DNA of 50,178 nt from Planctomycetaceae bacterium (GTDB lineage Bacteria; Planctomycetota; Planctomycetia; Pirellulales; Pirellulaceae), in the NCBI GenBank assembly GCA_005778405.1, contig SXOA01000085.1:1-50178 (forward strand). The letters run 5' to 3'. Made by a program: the position numbers and the translations under genes. Position 1 is the first letter of the stretch, and each line of letters begins with the position of its first letter. This document shows, piece after piece, positions 49,042 through 50,178 of the stretch. The notes under the pieces were generated by a model. That model had not been told where the DNA came from. It saw only the letters and a list, made by a program, of their open reading frames with translations, and ran no database searches.

Positions 49042-50178
49042 TCAACTCAACTTTCAATCCTGATTTGCCCCTGCGTTACGTCATGTACGGTCGGATGTCC
49101 GACGAAGAACAAAATCCCCGCTCTCCTGACCAACAATTTGACGACATCAATCGCACCAAGAATCGGCAGCGGCGAGACAACTGGGTGCATGCCAAAACCT
49201 ATCGTGACGACGCAATCTCTGGTAGATACCATCGGAAGCGACCGGGATTTCGGGAGATGCTCGACGATATTCGAAGCGGCTTGGTGAAGACGGATCTGAT
49301 ACTTGTTGACACTCTGGAAAGATTTGCGCGATTGGAAGACCTCCCGGCAATCCGGGAAGAGCTCCGCAAAAACCATGGTGTGTTGGTTTTGACCTCGGAC
49401 ACTGGATTTGTGGATCCGACCACTAACGTGGGACGCATGTATGGCGCCATGGAGGCAATGCGGGCGTCCAGCGCCGCCCACCAAAAGGCCCACGATGTGC
49501 TTCGCGGCAAGATTGACGTCGTGGAGATGAAGCGTTGGCCCGGTGGTCCGCCACCGTGTGGATATCGGCTGGTTGCGCGCACCGAGACCATCACCCGCCG
49601 CAACGGCAAGACGCTGGAGAATGTCTACCACGTTCTCGACCCTGATCCGGCAACCACGGAAATCCCTCGCAAGGTCTATCAGATTGCATACGACCACGGC
49701 TGGGGACGCTGCCGAATTACCAAGCTCCTGAATTCGGACGCCGACTTTGTGGGCACTTTTGGAAAAATCAGCGACTCGCTGGTTGGCTCCATCATGACGA
49801 GCACTACCTACATGGGATTGTTCCGGTTCAATTATCGCGCCACGGATATCCAGGATGACTGTAAGATTAGCAAGAAGAAGGATCCGGACGAAGTTATCTA
49901 TATCGCCGATTTCTGCACGGGTATCGTGAATGCGGACATTGTTAAGAAGGTGCATGCTGATTGCAAAAAGCGGAGCGAACAATCCCTTAAGAAGCGCGCT
50001 GTCAACAAGGTCAACGACGGCAAGCAGATCCAGCCGACCAGCAATGGGCTCATTTTGGTCTACCCGCTGTCAGGACTCGCGCGATGCGGGAAATGCGGCG
50101 CAGCCATGCAGCCGACGAAGTCCGGCACCAGCGGCAAGGACGGCAAGAGGTACCACTACTACCGGTGCCCGATTGCCA
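49038..50178 (+). CDS. Large serine recombinase, C-terminus outside window
   Basis: 380 residues visible. Catalytic domain: YVMYGRMSDEEQ with nucleophile Ser21, AISGRYHRKRPGFREMLDDI, and DLILVDTLERFARLEDLP. Recombinase domain (about residues 160-330): GGPPPCGYRLV, EIPRKVYQIAYDHGWG and KLLNSD. Zinc ribbon at the end: ARCGKCGAAM, then YHYYRCP. The gene runs off the window edge. It catalyses strand exchange at specific sites through a serine-DNA link and may drive movement of this part of the island. Confidence 0.92.
   Translation, partial: MINSTFNPDLPLRYVMYGRMSDEEQNPRSPDQQFDDINRTKNRQRRDNWVHAKTYRDDAISGRYHRKRPGFREMLDDIRSGLVKTDLILVDTLERFARLEDLPAIREELRKNHGVLVLTSDTGFVDPTTNVGRMYGAMEAMRASSAAHQKAHDVLRGKIDVVEMKRWPGGPPPCGYRLVARTETITRRNGKTLENVYHVLDPDPATTEIPRKVYQIAYDHGWGRCRITKLLNSDADFVGTFGKISDSLVGSIMTSTTYMGLFRFNYRATDIQDDCKISKKKDPDEVIYIADFCTGIVNADIVKKVHADCKKRSEQSLKKRAVNKVNDGKQIQPTSNGLILVYPLSGLARCGKCGAAMQPTKSGTSGKDGKRYHYYRCPIA

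Larger units (their letters stand above)
42474..50178. mobile_element. Recombinase-rich island next to tRNA-Ser, right end beyond the window
   Basis: Everything downstream of the tRNA has mobile character: an integrase, a split resolvase with a CRISPR mini-array inside, a second tyrosine recombinase, one unknown gene, and a large serine recombinase. Two duplicated leader elements mark two related units. I see no second copy of the tRNA 3' end before 50178, so the far attachment site must lie outside or be absent. Confidence 0.8.

Overview
The window looks like a chromosomal piece of a planctomycete, probably from the Pirellulales/Gemmatales side. The evidence is a PVC-type heme-binding CxxCH dehydrogenase-like protein (30721-34242), a BBP7-like outer-membrane barrel, a fused ABC-2 permease/GldG protein followed by a DUF4340 protein, lipid A genes (lpxD, lpxI), a leucine-rich-repeat lipoprotein, GC-rich coding DNA with few clear Shine-Dalgarno sequences, and several short dispersed repeats. 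All identifications come from reading the sequence and from remembered family features; no database search was run.

Positions 1-42386 are mostly ordinary chromosome. In order: a cut-off ALDH7-type aldehyde dehydrogenase; an sdpRI-like regulator/membrane protein pair behind a promoter with a palindrome; a short UvrC and a Uma2-family protein; a phosphohexomutase carrying an in-frame repeat insertion; an MFS transporter; a secreted GH5-like glycosidase; the gldA/gldFG/DUF4340 operon; a secreted HEAT-repeat/thioredoxin-fold protein whose reading frame crosses a TGA; an AAA ATPase and an LRR lipoprotein; lpxD-lipoprotein-lpxI; a TlpA-like thioredoxin; a class IV aminotransferase; a glycerate 2-kinase pair; secreted peptidases (S9, C45-like, M28 with PDZ); a REC-GGDEF-CBS protein; an unusual Nramp relative; and a periplasmic glutathione peroxidase.

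The best single-gene finding is at 16262-17302. The TGA at 16898-16900 sits exactly where it would make a U-G-G-C redox motif, the thioredoxin-fold domain continues in frame for 133 codons, and a small hairpin with a G in its apical loop lies at the distance expected of a bacterial SECIS element. It is probably a selenoprotein.

From tRNA-Ser(GCT) at 42387-42473 onward (to 50178 and beyond) the window is a mobile island: a tyrosine integrase next to the tRNA, a second tyrosine recombinase on the other strand, a resolvase split in two, and a large serine recombinase running off the end. The resolvase halves are separated by a tiny CRISPR array (two identical 36-nt repeats plus a degenerate terminal repeat, 35- and 37-nt spacers) with no cas genes in view. 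A structured leader-like element occurs twice (44105-44189 and 48692-48781), each time ahead of a serine recombinase unit, and may mask the start codon of a small gene. An unrecognised 424-residue zinc-ribbon protein is the only apparent cargo.
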